Of a stretch of DNA of 64,000 bases, positions 37,953 to 49,451 are shown piece after piece. The notes beneath the pieces were generated by a model, which had not been told where the DNA came from, ran no database searches, and saw only the letters and a program-made list of their open reading frames with translations. The stretch is from Cranoglanis bouderius (Eukaryota; Chordata; Actinopteri; Siluriformes; Cranoglanididae). The translations under genes were made by a program, and so were the position numbers. Within the stretch, counting starts at the first letter, position 1. Each line of letters opens with the position of its first letter. The DNA is taken from positions 9,101,074 through 9,165,073 of the forward strand of contig CM042540.1 of assembly GCA_023630585.1 (NCBI GenBank), written 5' to 3'.

Positions 37953-40900
37953 TGCATGTGTGGGTGTCCTGCCTCCATATACACACTCACTTCTTCCCCC
38001 TCTTCGGCCATTATCTTCCAGGACTGAGACCACTAAAAAAGTGAGCGGGTTGTGTCCGCATTCAGACCACTGCAGCGTATCACGAGACCCGCAAACTCAT
38101 TATACGTGATATAAACTAATTATTAAAACTACATACGTATATTCATTAACATTTAACAGTAACAGATGAATGAATGTAACAAAGTAAAAGTACATTTCTG
38201 TGATTAAAAATTAACTTGAGTAAGAGTATAAGTATGGCCAGTTAAACCTACTCTTAAAATAATTTTTTTTTTCAAAAAGTTACTCAAGTAAATATAACAA
38301 AGTAAATGTAGCATGTTACTACCCATTTCTGATGCTAGCCCACCAGGCAAGTGAAAACTCCAATGTGCTGCCCAGTCCCATGTTTTGGTTGCCTGGAAAC
38401 CTAATCGACTAAACTAAAAATGTTGGTAGCCAACATAATGCAATGACCTACTGTAAGTCAGGCTAGTTGAATGAATGAATAAGTTCATGGAGAGGGGAGG
38501 ATAGTGTAGCCAAAGACCGTATCCAATCCTAATGAAGTAGCACATGATATTTACAACATTGACAAAAAGTAAACAATTTTTGGCAAACATTTTGGCAATG
38601 AGCTGCGGTGTTCTGTATTCACATTGCAATTAAAAATATTTGAGTCTGGCTAGCATCTTGAATTTCTCCCGATATTTTCTTGGTATTGTGTTAGCAGGAT
38701 TTACAGGTGCATCTGAATAAATTAGAATGTCGTGGAAAAGTTCATTTATTTCAGTAATTCAATTCAAATTGTGAAACTCATGTATTAAATAAATTCAATG
38801 CACACAGACTGAAGTAGTTTAAGTCTTTGGTTCTTTTCATTGTGATGATTTTGGCTCACATTTAACAAAAACCCACCAATTCACTATCTCATCAAATTAG
38901 AATATGGTGACATGCCAATCAGCTAATCAACTCAAAACACCTGCAAAGGTTTCCTGAGCCTTCAAAATGGTCTCTCAGTTTGGTTCACTAGGTAAGCCAG
39001 AAACATTCATTGCCAAAGAAGCTGGTTGTTCACAGAGTGCTGTATCCAAACATGTTAACAGAAAGTTGAGTGGAAGGAAAAAGTGTTGAAGAAAAAGATG
39101 CACAACCAACCGAGAGAACCACAGCCTTATGAGGATTGTCAAGCAAAATCGATTCAAGAATTTGAGTGAACTTCACAAGGAATGGACTGAGGCTGGGGTC
39201 AAGGCATCAAGAGCCACCACACACAGACGTGTCAAGGAATTTGGCTACAGTTGTCGTATTCCTCTTGTTAAGCCACTCCTGAACCACAGACAACGTCAGA
39301 GGAGTCTTACCTGGGCTAAGGAGAAAAAGAACTGGACTGTTGCCCAGTGGTCCAAAGCCCTCTTTTCAGATGAGAGCAAGTTTTGTATTTCATTTGGAAA
39401 CCAAGGTCCTAGAGTCTGGAGGAAGGGTGGAGAAGCTCATAGCACAAGTTGCTTGAAGTCCAGTGTTAAGTTTCCACAGTCTGTGATGATTTGGGGTGCA
39501 ATGTCATCTGCTGGTGTTGGTCCATTGTATTTTTTGAAAACCAAAGTCACTGCACCCGTTTACCAAGAAATTTTGGAGCACTTCATGCTTCCTTCTGCTG
39601 ACCAGCTTTTTGAAGATGCTGATTTCATTTTCCAGCAGGATTTGGCACCTGCCCACACTGCCAAAAGCACCAAAAGTTGGTTAAATGACCATGGTGTTGG
39701 TGTGCTTGACTGGCCAGCAAACTCAACAGACCTGAACCCCATCTATGGGGTATTGTCAAGAGGAAAATGAGAAACAAGAGATCAAAAAATGCAGATGAGC
39801 TGAAGGCCACTGTCAAAGAAACCTGGGCTTCAATACCACCTCAGCAGTGCCACAAACTGATCACCTCCATGCCGTGCCGAGTTGAGGCAGCAATTAAAGC
39901 AAAAGGAGCCCCTACCAAGTATTGAGTACATGTACAGTAAATGAACATACTTTCCAGAAGACCAACAATTCACTAAAAATGTTTTTTTTATTGGTCTTAT
40001 GAAGTATTCTAATTTGTTGAGATAGTGAATTGGTGGGTTTTTGTTAAAGGTGAGCCAAAATCATCACAATGAAAAGAACCAAAGACTTAAACTACTTCAG
40101 TCTGTGTGCATTGAATTTATTTAATACACAAGTTTCACAATTTGAGTTGAATTACTGAAAAATGAACTTTTCCACGACATTCTAATTTATTCAGATGCAC
40201 CTGTACATACTAAATGAAAACTATTGTTTTGCAAAAGTCAGTATGAAGTATGAAGGTTTATTTCCGTAGTAGGGTTTATTTTCTGATTGCTGAACCTACT
40301 TGCTCACTAGGCAACTACAAATAAAAAAAAAATATCCCAGACATTAAATCTGCTTGTGCAAGATGCCTGAGCAAAATAGCCCACCCCTGACTAGGTAGTA
40401 GAATGTTTGAGATATTTTCTTTTCTTTTACATTTTCTTAGTCACTAGATTGATTGATTGTTGATCTTATGTGACTAGTCATAAGTTGGAGAAACTCTGGA
40501 ATTGTAAAACTTGTAAATTATGCCATTTTTGCATGCAGGACTCTGGATGTTAGAACCAATAACCTAACACTGGGTGGTGTAAAGTCCATTGATGTAATTT
40601 TGCTGAGGCCGTATCAAGTGAGAACTCATAACTTTGTTGGATGTGTGAGAAATATAAAATTGAATGATGTCTTGCTTGATACTTCAAAGGCTCTAGCATC
40701 TCACAAGATACTTGAAACGTAAGTTTTCTTGACATGACAAGCATAAACTGGATTAAAACAATATATATTCTTTTTTTTGTCAGAAAATCTAAACAGTAAC
40801 CTCAGAACAAGCTCTTTTAATACACTGAAGGAAGGGATTTGAGGCATGAAATTACAAACCAACCTCTGAACGAACTTTTAAAAACAAAATGTTTAACAAA

Positions 40901-43900
40901 TAATTGATAGAGATTTGATTATTGCAAACAGTTCAATCAGTTCAACCAATAACTGTTTGACTCACTATGTATTACAATAAAAAAGTATGAAGAAAAAAAA
41001 TCGGAGATTCATCTTATTTAATATGAAACTGTCTTAGAAATCCCTGACATTGGCTTTAGTCACATTATAATATGTACCATTAGACTATAATTCATTCATT
41101 CCTCCATCTATTGTTCCATTCCAGTGACCACTTTATCCTGATTAGAGTCATGATGAATCCAAAACCTAGCTTGAGAATATATATTATAATATGATGTCTT
41201 TTTCTTTGTGTATTTTATAGTTGTCCACGGACAGATGTAGCTCCTTGCAGCAGCAGTAAATGTCTGAATGGAGGAGTTTGCCAAGATCTCTGGTCTCATC
41301 ACTACTGCCAGTGTGCTGAGAATTTCACTGGATCTAACTGTGATAGCAGTAATGCATTTTTGTTTGTTTGTTTTTCCCATTTCATTCCAATTATTTTAAT
41401 AATTTATATTATATTTGATTATTTTATTATATAAATTGCCGAGATCAACATTGAACATGTAACAAAAATTAAACTGCTTAGCAGTTTTTGAATAATGTTA
41501 ATTTACCCAATAGATGTCTCTGAGAATCATGGATTATTTCTCAGTGAGGGGACATACATTGAGTTTGTTGTCAAGGAAAGCTACCTTAGAAACCAGTTGC
41601 TTCAAGCCTTCCTGGATGAAAAAGCTGGGGCCATTCAAGGGTTTGTCAGTTTTGAGATCAAAATGAGGACAATCAAAAAGGACAGTGTTTTAATTTTTTG
41701 TCAAAGCAAAACAGTGCACCTAGAACTTAAGGTAAGCAATTTGACTTAGTTGAATATAGCACATGTGAAATTCAAACAAAAAAGAAGAATGCACACTGAA
41801 TAGCATAGTTGGCCACAGTAACGTTTAATCTCTTTGATTTTTTTTTAATTTATTTATTTTTTTACCTATTCAGATACTTGATGGGAAACCTCTGTACAAG
41901 TTCATACATTTAATGTCAGGACAGCAGTGGGAGCTTGGTGTGAAGAGTAGTGTGTCAGATGGACAATGGCATGTCCTTCTCTTGCGCAGACATGGACCAA
42001 ACATCATTTTAATCCTGGATGAGCAGCCCATTAGGAATATCACCCATAGCATTATTAGCCAAACTGCTGTTTTAGTAGAGATGATCACACTGGGGTCAGC
42101 AGCATCTGGTGACTCAAGAAATCTAGATTTAGGTCAGTAACATCTATTGATATTTTGGCTGATGTGTGACAATATGATTTATTCAAAATGGCTACATAAC
42201 TGTACCTTTCTACTTGAAACAAAATATTACAAGAAATGTAGAAATTGTTTTAGCTGTCTCTTTTATAATATAAAAAAACTGGCACAGCTTCTCAGTTCAG
42301 TTTTATTTATATACCACCTTTAACAACTGACATTGTCACAAAGCAGCTTTACAGAAATCTGGATGTAGATTTAGATCGTTAATGAACTAGACAGAGGCAA
42401 AAATCAAACAAACAAATAAAAACAACCCTGCCTGAGACAATGTGAGAAGGAAACCTTGAACAGAACCAGACTAAAAAAAAAGAACCTATCTTCTTCTGAG
42501 TGGATAGTGATTAGAAATCATTAGTCTTCTACAACTATATACTATACTATGCAATACAATACTATCTGTGTTGAAAGTATGTTTGCTATGTATATATTGT
42601 GAATAAGAGTGCTAGGATGAGCACAGTGCAGTCTTTATGATTACAACAATAATTCTTAGGTACAAGTCTACAGTATCCAGGTGAGATTATCCAATGAAGC
42701 AGGGGTGAGACTTGGGTATAAATTGTGAAGCAGCAGAGCATCAGGATAGACTATGAAAATTCTGTAGTCATCTTAAAATGGTTTGCACGCTTATTCTTTT
42801 ATCTTCCTGTCTTCAGATTTTGTAGGGTGTGTGGAGTACCTCAAACTGAATGGATACATCCTACCCTTCAGCGGGCACAATGAGATAGTAGAGGTGAAAC
42901 CCAGTCCTTCACTCTTCCAGAATGACTGTGTGTCTGCAGACCACTGCATCCTCTCGCCTTGCTTTAAGGAATCCTGTCTGACTCAGTCTTGTATAAGTAG
43001 CAGTGACTGTATTTCATCTTCTTCAGAAAACGGCTGGTGTGTCTGTTTACAGAATAACTCTTCTTCACCGTGCGGGCCATGCTCACCTCCCACTGAGTAT
43101 GAAGAAGATTGTCTCCCAACCCAGAAACATCCCCCCTTATGGATTATTGCTATTGTATTTCCTATAACTCTCATACTACTAATCTTAAGCCTCTGCTTTG
43201 TCATGAAGAGATGCGGGACTCTTTGGCACATCAAACCAAGAAGTCAACCCTGTATTGCAGCACCAACCAAACAGCATGGCACAGATAATGTGGCATTCAG
43301 TCCAGATGATGGTGATGGTGGTGTCCAAAACATTTCAAATGAGAACAGCAAGAAACCAGATTTGATAGTTGCAGGGGAACTGAGGCAGCGAGTTGAAAGC
43401 TTTAGCCATAGCCATTTAACAGGGTTTGGGGGAAGTGAGCTAGAGTACTATGAAATTGACAGTACATACACAACATGCTGTTCTAACATAAAGCCCCTTC
43501 ATATAAACACAGATAATTATGATAGGTTAGGCCTGAGTGAGAGTTTGGGAAAAGATGGTATTCCACAAACACAAAACCCTCAAGTTTCTCCATCCATGTG
43601 TGAAGAAACAACAAAGATGGAATCTCACACCTATACTGAATCCTCAGCTCTTAGACTTGGCATACCGTATACTACAAGAATTTGTGGTAAATTGGATGAT
43701 GGGTGGAAAAACCATCAAGCCTGCCTCCTTTCCAAGCTTACCCCTGAACTAACAGATCCCCCTAGTTTCCTCTCGGTAGATGAGGTTAAAATACTAAGCG
43801 TTCCACTTGGTCAAGCCAAATTGGGAGAGAGCTCATCAGAAAGCGATAGCCACAGCTCCTTCACTTGCTCAGAATATGATTGTGAGAGAGAACTCCACTT

Positions 43901-44637
43901 TTTCAGTGCACAGGACAAGAGCCATGAGCATGTGAGTGAAGGTACGTACCCTAGAGCAGATTTTATTTGTTAAGGAATGGGTTCAAAAGGAAATATTTAT
44001 CTAATTATTGTTTACAATTATTTGACAGAACTACTATAGAACTATTTTAGACTGCTTGATTTTCCATATTAACATTAACGAAGCCCGGTGTTGCCAACTT
44101 AGCAACCTTGCCACAAGATTTGGTGACTTTTTAGACCACTTTAACAACTTTATTTCAAAAAGAGTCAAGTGAAAAATCGAACTGTCCTGACTGTCCAGTA
44201 CTTGATATGGCTCTCCAGCTCACATCACAGCTGCTGGTTATACAAGACAACTTCTAGCAACTTTTTGTGCATGCATTAGCTATTTTCCGCTAAAAAGAGG
44301 TCAACACTGGTGTATCTCCCCATTTAGAAAGTGTACAGTTCTGTCTTCAACTTTTTTCTGTTCTTTTAGTCACTGGACTTTTTTTTAGCCCACTCTTTTC
44401 CTTTATGTTACAGACTGGTCAAGAGGACAGCTTATACTGGCTGTTCCATCACCCTTCAGAAACATCCAGACTCCTTCAGACAGACCTGCCTCTGGGAACA
44501 TACAGCAATGGGAGAGCCTCCTCAACCTAGGAGTCCACTTTAATACCTATTCAGATGTTTTTGAGGACATAGCAAGCCTCCCTGTCATTCAAACACATGA
44601 TTATGATGTTCATAGTGATGAGGAACATATTATTTGA
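25097..44637 (+). CDS. Fat4-type large atypical cadherin, 17 coding exons, 3012 aa
   Basis: Exons: 25097-25144, 26197-26368, 27364-27708, 28325-29235, 29354-29525, 29834-30014, 30982-31232, 31672-36006, 36478-36579, 36690-36991, 37189-37274, 40539-40718, 41221-41348, 41514-41731, 41874-42132, 42817-43941, 44414-44637. All have AG/GT borders and matching phases. Order of domains: signal peptide (MAPLGLMSLMFLVLSL), 17 cadherin repeats (about residues 65-1820), a spacer, four EGF repeats (2010-2180), LamG, EGF (2362-2404), LamG, a Cys-rich stretch, a TM helix (about 2671-2695) and a 317-residue tail. The EGF4-LamG-EGF-LamG-TM order is that of Fat4, a single-pass surface cadherin that binds Dachsous cadherins in planar polarity and growth control; partner and function here are inference. 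The repeat array is half the 34 of Fat4. A type III (Drosophila N-cadherin/Hz-like) cadherin is the main alternative. Confidence 0.85.
25638..25684. repeat. (AAAT)n microsatellite
   Basis: About 11 units in the first cadherin intron. A (TTTTA)n tract follows at 25748-25802. Confidence 0.9.
26405..27010. repeat. Dispersed non-autonomous repeat in cadherin intron 2
   Basis: Matches the flanks of the Tc1 insertion at 3385-5010: a ctgattgatcag block, an agttctgacagtagt block, gctttgtaacaatcag, and gggacatgctgttttaggaaa near the right end. No coding capacity. Its presence undisturbed here shows that the 3385-5010 copy was split by a later Tc1. The superfamily is unclear. Confidence 0.5.
31672..36006 (+). 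CDS. Giant exon 8 of the cadherin: repeats 7-17, spacer, EGF1-3
   Basis: A single 4335-bp open exon (residues about 694-2138) codes for eleven cadherin repeats. Intact calcium-linker motifs are SDVNDNPPLF, TDINDNIPFF, TDINDNPPVF and IDINDNAPRL. Degenerate linkers occur where the motif reads FQNASDFP, VQYNYFPPSF, TQENLFTPHF and DVNEYIPSF, so several inter-repeat joints probably bind less calcium and may be flexible. A 190-residue non-cadherin spacer with many N-glycosylation sequons follows, then EGF1 with an insertion between its third and fourth cysteines, then EGF2 and EGF3 (CENGGSCFNNPGGFLCHC). Fat family genes also have very large cadherin exons. Confidence 0.85.
36178..36412 (+). repeat. 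SINE-like copy in cadherin intron 8
   Basis: A body like that of the SINE at 10150-10430: ctccctgtgttcatgtgggt, cctcctacatcccaaaaaca, gtgccctgtgatggactgg. It ends with gaatgaatgaaat. The tRNA-like head is missing. Diverged, hence old. Confidence 0.65.
37379..38331. mobile_element. Non-autonomous hAT element with perfect 8-bp target duplication
   Basis: ATGCTAGC stands at 37371-37378 and again at 38332-38339. The ends are imperfect inverted repeats (CAGAGGTGTGTAG at the left; CAGAAATGGGTAG as the inverted right end), and both are followed by sub-terminal tracts with many acttgagtaa/ttactcaagt motifs in both directions. The 953-bp interior has a (TG)n tract at 37908-37949 and no transposase. 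Eight-base duplications and CAG-type ends identify the hAT superfamily. It lies in cadherin intron 11. Confidence 0.9.
38704..40203 (+). mobile_element. Nearly complete Tc1/mariner in cadherin intron 11
   Basis: It starts CAGGTGCATCTGAATAAATT after TA (38702-38703) and ends with the inverted copy before TA (40204-40205). The inverted repeats extend over about 210 bp with few mismatches (shared aatgtcgtggaaaagttca and gtgatgattttggctcac). The transposase gene fills the interior, but has one nonsense and one frameshift change. The 3592-4461 element is a deleted relative. Confidence 0.92.
38967..39925 (+). pseudogene. Tc1 transposase with two lesions
   Basis: The frame opens at ATG 38967 (MVSQFGSLGKPETFIAKEAG, helix-turn-helix) and meets TGA after about 40 codons at 39087. 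The frame then continues to 39770, with LFSDESKFCISFGNQGPRVW, MIWGAMSSAGVGPLYF, FQQDLAPAHTAKSTKSW and DWPANSTDLNP. A small deletion right after the last motif shifts the frame; the distal part (39771-39925) is in another frame. Two catalytic Asp positions are intact. With only two obvious lesions this is the youngest-looking transposase in the window. Confidence 0.9.
42290..42500. repeat. Dispersed repeat in cadherin intron 15
   Basis: Contains ttttatttatataccacc and cacaaagcagctttacagaa, followed by an aaggaaaccttgaacagaac block. I recognise this as a common interspersed repeat type in fish genomes. Boundaries are uncertain. Confidence 0.45.
42817..44637 (+). CDS. Last two cadherin exons: LamG end, TM helix and cytoplasmic tail
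   Basis: Exon 42817-43941 starts with the LamG-closing motif FVGCVEYLKLNG. It passes through a region with 14 cysteines that looks like a decayed EGF repeat, then a hydrophobic helix (WIIAIVFPITLILLILSLCF) and a basic stop-transfer MKRC. Exon 44414-44637 ends the tail. Tail landmarks are GGSELEYYEIDSTY, a Ser-rich acidic patch (GESSSESDSHSS) and a conserved-looking end, WESLLNLGVHFNTYSDVFED, like the C-terminal box of Fat/Dachsous-class cadherins and loosely like a catenin-binding WGPxF segment. The stop is TGA at 44635-44637. Confidence 0.8.
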
Positions 44638-45828
44638 AAACATTATTAACTATAACTATAAGGCTTTAAGGGTTTTTTATGCATACAGTTGCTCATAAAG
44701 GACAATATAACACTCTCACATATATGTGCTCTTTTCCATTTGTTTGGAAGTTGAAGGCCTCATATAATATTTTTTTCCCTTAAGGTGTAAATGTACTTTT
44801 ATTTACTGTAACTGAACAGATTCAGTTCACCTTTCCAGATTTAAAGTGTGTTTTCTGTGCCCAGACATAAATGCACTGTTCCACAGTTTCTATAACAATT
44901 CAGCATTTGAAAACAGCACTCCAGAAATATACCCAAGTAGGTTTTATCTGCTAATTTTATCTATTTTATTTTCAGACTTAATTACTTAAGCAATTTCTCA
45001 AGTAGTAAAATTCTGACTTTAAATCAAAACAAAACATAATTAGTTTTATATTTATATGCTATGTACCAGCCATCAAAGTCTTGACATATATTTTATATAT
45101 TCCAAAACTGGCCATTTCCCATTTCCTATTATATTACATCTCTACTTTAAGAAAATACTGATATATTTTACCAAAACAACATGGAAATGTGGCTATTTAG
45201 ATTACATTCTAACCTTGCTCTGGCAATCTTTTCAGCAAACACTGTGTCATGTAAGGAGCCAATTTAATGAACGTGGTGGTAAAACCTAGACTAAAACCTT
45301 GCTAGCTAAGTGTGATTTTTCTCTCACAGTGAATGTCCTGCTATGATTAAGTTAATGGGTAGTTACGTGTCATAGCAAAATGGACATAAGCCTAATCAAT
45401 TTCGGTTTCAGTCAGAGATTTATCAAGTGCAGAAATTATGATAAAGCTCATGTTTAAATGCAGTGAGTGACTTTTACCTCAGGTGATGAGTCAGAGACTG
45501 ATGTGGATGATGCTGATAATCAATGTGGGAACTCATTTCCAATTTCAAACGCACAGTTCTTTACAATTTTTCAGTAAGGTTGTTTTTCCATAAGTACATT
45601 GTTAAAAATTTTATAATAGGAAGTTGAATGAAATCTTTACTTGTAGTTGAGATACGCGCAAAAAGAGGAAACATATTTCAGTTCAGGAAAATCTGTATTT
45701 TTCAGAACAATATATAGGGAAAAAGGAGATTTGATCATGTGAAGAGATTTCCCAGGATGTCACACATATTAAGAACAAAATATACATATTATCCTGCAGT
45801 TCATGAAGTTACCACATGAGGTTGCTAT

Positions 45829-45895
<67 letters not shown>

Positions 45896-46327
45896 CTTAA
45901 AGAAACAATCATCTTGCAGTCCAACATGGTGGTATTCTAGGCCATAAAAACAAGAAATATTTGCTATTTATAAACGTAAAGCATTGCAAGTGATAGCAGT
46001 GCTCTAACATGACTCATGCATGACCCGTGCATATACTGAAATAGCCAGAAAGGTAGAAGCATTGGTCTTTTGTATAATTTGGCTGTGCAATTTTATCTTG
46101 CTTACATAATATCTTACAGTAGGTTGCATTTCCATTTAATGCAGAATCTTTGTTTTTATTTGATTAAACATTTTTTTTTCTGGCCAATTAATCAGTTCCA
46201 ACTAATTACATTGTATACTGTAGTTGATAAACTACTGTACTGAGTACAGATTCACATGTTTTTCTGCATTTTAAAATGTTACTGATCAATTACACTTGAA
46301 AACAAATTGGACAAGATATAATTTTCT
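44638..46327. other. Intergenic region between the cadherin and the first odorant receptor
   Basis: The first few hundred bases should be the cadherin 3' UTR; no AATAAA is convincing. A (TA)n tract lies at 45836-45888. Nothing else is supported. Confidence 0.4.
45836..45888. repeat. (TA)n microsatellite
   Basis: About 26 TA units. Confidence 0.95.
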
Positions 46328-47317
46328 TTAGGTTAAAATACTTTTTCTATTTACCCTCAACTGTCTTTGCTTTAATTTCTTCATTAATGTGTCCTTAATT
46401 TCTTTAGTCCTAAAGCAATATATGAGTGGATTGATGAGGGCAGGGAAAAGACTGTACATCATTATCATTGCGATATAGAGGTTTGTTTCAAAACGAAATC
46501 CAACAGTAAATGCCACGTACACAAAACTTCTGGGGAGATAATACAGGCAGATGATAAACAGCTGTGGAGTACATGTTAAAAAGGTTTTATATCGTCCATC
46601 TTTATTTGAGATTTTCATGACTGAAATAATGATGGCCACATAAGAAAATATGATATAAAATAAAGGACCCCATAGTACTGTCATAGCAATGGCAGTACTA
46701 GTGGCTTTTATGGCTGTTACGTCTGCACATGCTAGGTTACTTATTGAAATATAGTCACAGTAGCAGTGACGTATAATATTTGGGCCACAATAAGGCACAC
46801 TAAGGGCATGTGCAGTAATTGCACCAAGAATGAGGAGGTTTCCTATCCAAAGCACTGAACAAAGAATCGCAATAGTGGAGTGCTTAATCAGAACTGGATA
46901 TCTCAATGGGTTACATATGGCAACAAATCGATCAAGGGCCATTAATGCCATAAGAAATGAGGTGCAAGTCCCAAAATAATGGACAAAATACATTTGTGTA
47001 AAACAACCACTGAATGAAATGATCTCTGACATCCAGTACCTAGCAATGATTCTGGGCAGAGTTGTAGTTCCAAATCCAAAATCTGATATTGCAAGATTAC
47101 AGAAGATGATGTACGTTGGCTTCTGAAGACTTTTTTCACATGCCACAAATACAAGGATGAAAATGTTCCCAGATGCCAGCATCAGATAAATGAAGAAGAA
47201 AAAGGTTCCTACCAATCCATAATACTCAGCAGGAATTCCTGTGAATCCTTGGAGGAAAAATTGAGGAATGTTGGTCGTACTGTTTTTGTACATGAATGTT
47301 TCAGTATAGACAGTCAT
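46328..47317 (-). CDS. Odorant receptor (7TM GPCR), teleost type
   Basis: An intact single-exon frame of 329 aa, the usual size. Seven hydrophobic segments are visible; an N-glycosylation sequon (NST) lies near the N-terminus. Odorant-receptor signatures: KPTYIIFCNLAISDFGFG (TM2), a Cys in the first outer loop (FSGCFTQMYFVHYFG), MALDRFVAICNPLRYP after TM3 (DRF in place of DRY), KTFLTCTPQL entering TM6, and PLIYCFRTKEIKD at TM7. It would couple odour binding to Golf in olfactory neurons. The ATG at 47317 is preceded directly by a T-rich tract and CAG, a likely splice acceptor for an upstream non-coding exon, as is common for these genes. A second Met at residue 9 is a possible alternative start. 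The relative at 60388-61308 is in the same orientation. Confidence 0.88.
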   Translation of the reverse strand: MTVYTETFMYKNSTTNIPQFFLQGFTGIPAEYYGLVGTFFFFIYLMLASGNIFILVFVACEKSLQKPTYIIFCNLAISDFGFGTTTLPRIIARYWMSEIISFSGCFTQMYFVHYFGTCTSFLMALMALDRFVAICNPLRYPVLIKHSTIAILCSVLWIGNLLILGAITAHALSVPYCGPNIIRHCYCDYISISNLACADVTAIKATSTAIAMTVLWGPLFYIIFSYVAIIISVMKISNKDGRYKTFLTCTPQLFIICLYYLPRSFVYVAFTVGFRFETNLYIAMIMMYSLFPALINPLIYCFRTKEIKDTLMKKLKQRQLRVNRKSILT

Positions 47318-48245
47318 CTGACAAAAAAGAGCATAATTGTTTACAATATATTTTAAACAGGACTAAAGTTAAAAATCTTTCTTGGTTTAAAATGGAAATT
47401 AGTGAACATTTAGTGAAATCATATATGTATATGTAGAAGATACAAAATATAATAAAAATATATAAAAGATACTGTATCTACAGTAACACTTGAATCATAC
47501 CTTCCCTAAATTTTGATCCAGGTTCTTACAAGCTGTCCACAGACTGAGGGATGAGACTTTTAAACCCTTACTGTTGAGACTTTGAGCATACTTTGATGTA
47601 ATCATTCACATCTGACCACACCCTTTGTGAGTGAACACACTTGCTTTAATTATTCAGACTGCATGACTGCTAGATATGCATTACAGGCCAATGATTTGGA
47701 GCCACTACCTTTCCATAAATATTTAGTGTTCTTATTATTAACAAAGAACTATTTTGATTAAATATCTGTAGCAGTAGGGTACAGCTAACTTTGCTTTAAA
47801 ATGTCCAGTTATCAAAATATCCTGCAGGGTTCATAATTGCATGCTTGCGTTCATGTAGAAGAATTCCTTCTGAACCATGACTCGATTGTGTAATTCCATA
47901 CGTCACTTTTGTACACACAGGTTTGCAATATGGTAGCTTCCTTCCTGTTTGAACTATATTTTAATGGTATTTCAAACATACACATTAGTAACTAAAAGTT
48001 CTAAACTTGTTGGTGATAGAGGCATATCCACTGACATCGAGTTCTACTTGTTTTAGGTTATAATATCTGGATGATTAAATAATTTATCACAATTTTTTAA
48101 ATGGTAAACTGTAACAGGCTCTCCATCTGCCCAATTGAAATCAAAAGGCAGAGTCAGAAAACAGGTTTGGGTCAAGCGATCTGCAAATAGATATGAATGA
48201 ATGAATGAGAAACAGTGTAAAGCACTAAGGCTAAAAAAAGTGCTA
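47318..48245. other. Upstream region of the first odorant receptor
   Basis: AT-rich, with no recognised gene or bounded repeat. It should contain the receptor's non-coding first exon and promoter, but I cannot place them. Confidence 0.35.
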
Positions 48246-48249
48246 TATA

Positions 48250-48782
48250 CAGTAATGTGCACAAGTTTAAGGCACCCTATTTTTTTTTAGTACAAACTTT
48301 GTTATAGATTTTTTATTTTAAGACTTCTACATGATCAAGTCAGTACAAAAAAACGTTTTAGATTCCCAAACATTAGTTTTCTAGCACAAAACTAACTGTG
48401 TGTATGTCATTAAAGAAAACAGCATATTACGTAAGAGACACTTTTCAGACAAAAAACACAATGAAGGCTGCTGGGTATTGCTGCAAAAATACGAAGCAAG
48501 TGCGACAGTCAAAGTTCTCCAGAAGAACTGTGGCTGATTCTGCAAGATGCTCAATAAAACTTACCAGCTCATTTCCTTATAAAACTGGACACGTTGTAAC
48601 GGAGACTACTATTTTTATTTATTTTTTGTCACACTAAATATTGACTTTGCTTCATTTACTACTGTTTACTGCTCTTTACAGTATTTCTTTTTAAATTTAG
48701 AAACATTTAATTTCATTACTTTTAAGGCATCTTTGCTCTACAGCATTTCTTTGCATGTGCCTAAAACTTTTGCACAGTACTG
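48250..48782. mobile_element. Non-autonomous Tc1/mariner derivative
   Basis: The left end cagtaatgtgcacaagttta and the inverted right end cagtactgtgcaaaagtttt are flanked by TA. The interior, about 530 bp, has only a weak remnant of coding sequence (KVRQSKFSRRTV near 48505). Inverted similarity extends over some 100 bp. Confidence 0.75.
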
Positions 48783-49009
48783 TAAGTGCAAACCAGTGTG
48801 GTCAATCAGTAATCAGGTGACCATAAAAGTGAGAGTGACTGTGTGTGATGGGAAATGGAGTCTGTATCAGCCAAGTTGTAATGTTGTAGTGCATTCTAGG
48901 AAGCTGAATACATGGCTGAGTCAAAGTAATTATAACAAAATTAAGCTGTAAATTTAAAGTGAGAAGCCTTGGGCAAAAAAAAAAAAAAATCTGCAACAGT
49001 AAAAAATCC

Positions 49010-49013
<4 letters not shown>

Positions 49014-49095
<82 letters not shown>
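49014..49095. repeat. (TA)n microsatellite
   Basis: About 40 TA units, just left of the nested transposon stack. Confidence 0.95.
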
Positions 49096-49097
<2 letters not shown>

Positions 49098-49451
49098 TCA
49101 TCAGTGTTTACATGTATAATTTATGAACAAGCCTGTTTTGCTTAGCAGCAGTCATGAGACAGCAAGGTAAACAGCAGTGGACTAAACACACAGCCCAGAG
49201 GGTTGCCTGAATTCAGTATAGTGGTACTCGAGATGTAGGGAATTACTTTTGTAATTTTTGTGCAAAAATTATTGGCACACATATGAATTCATATGAGAAA
49301 AATATATTTGAAGTATATTCCCATTGATATTTACATTTTTAGTACACCTAGGTAACTAGGAACAGGAAATTGTTCAACAATGACTTTCTGATTCACATGG
49401 GTATAAATATGAGGTAACACATAGGCCAAATTCCCTTAGTCATTCGTAACA

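Noticed and set aside
38704..40203. Active transposon
   Set aside because: The transposase has an early TGA and a frameshift, so this copy cannot move on its own.
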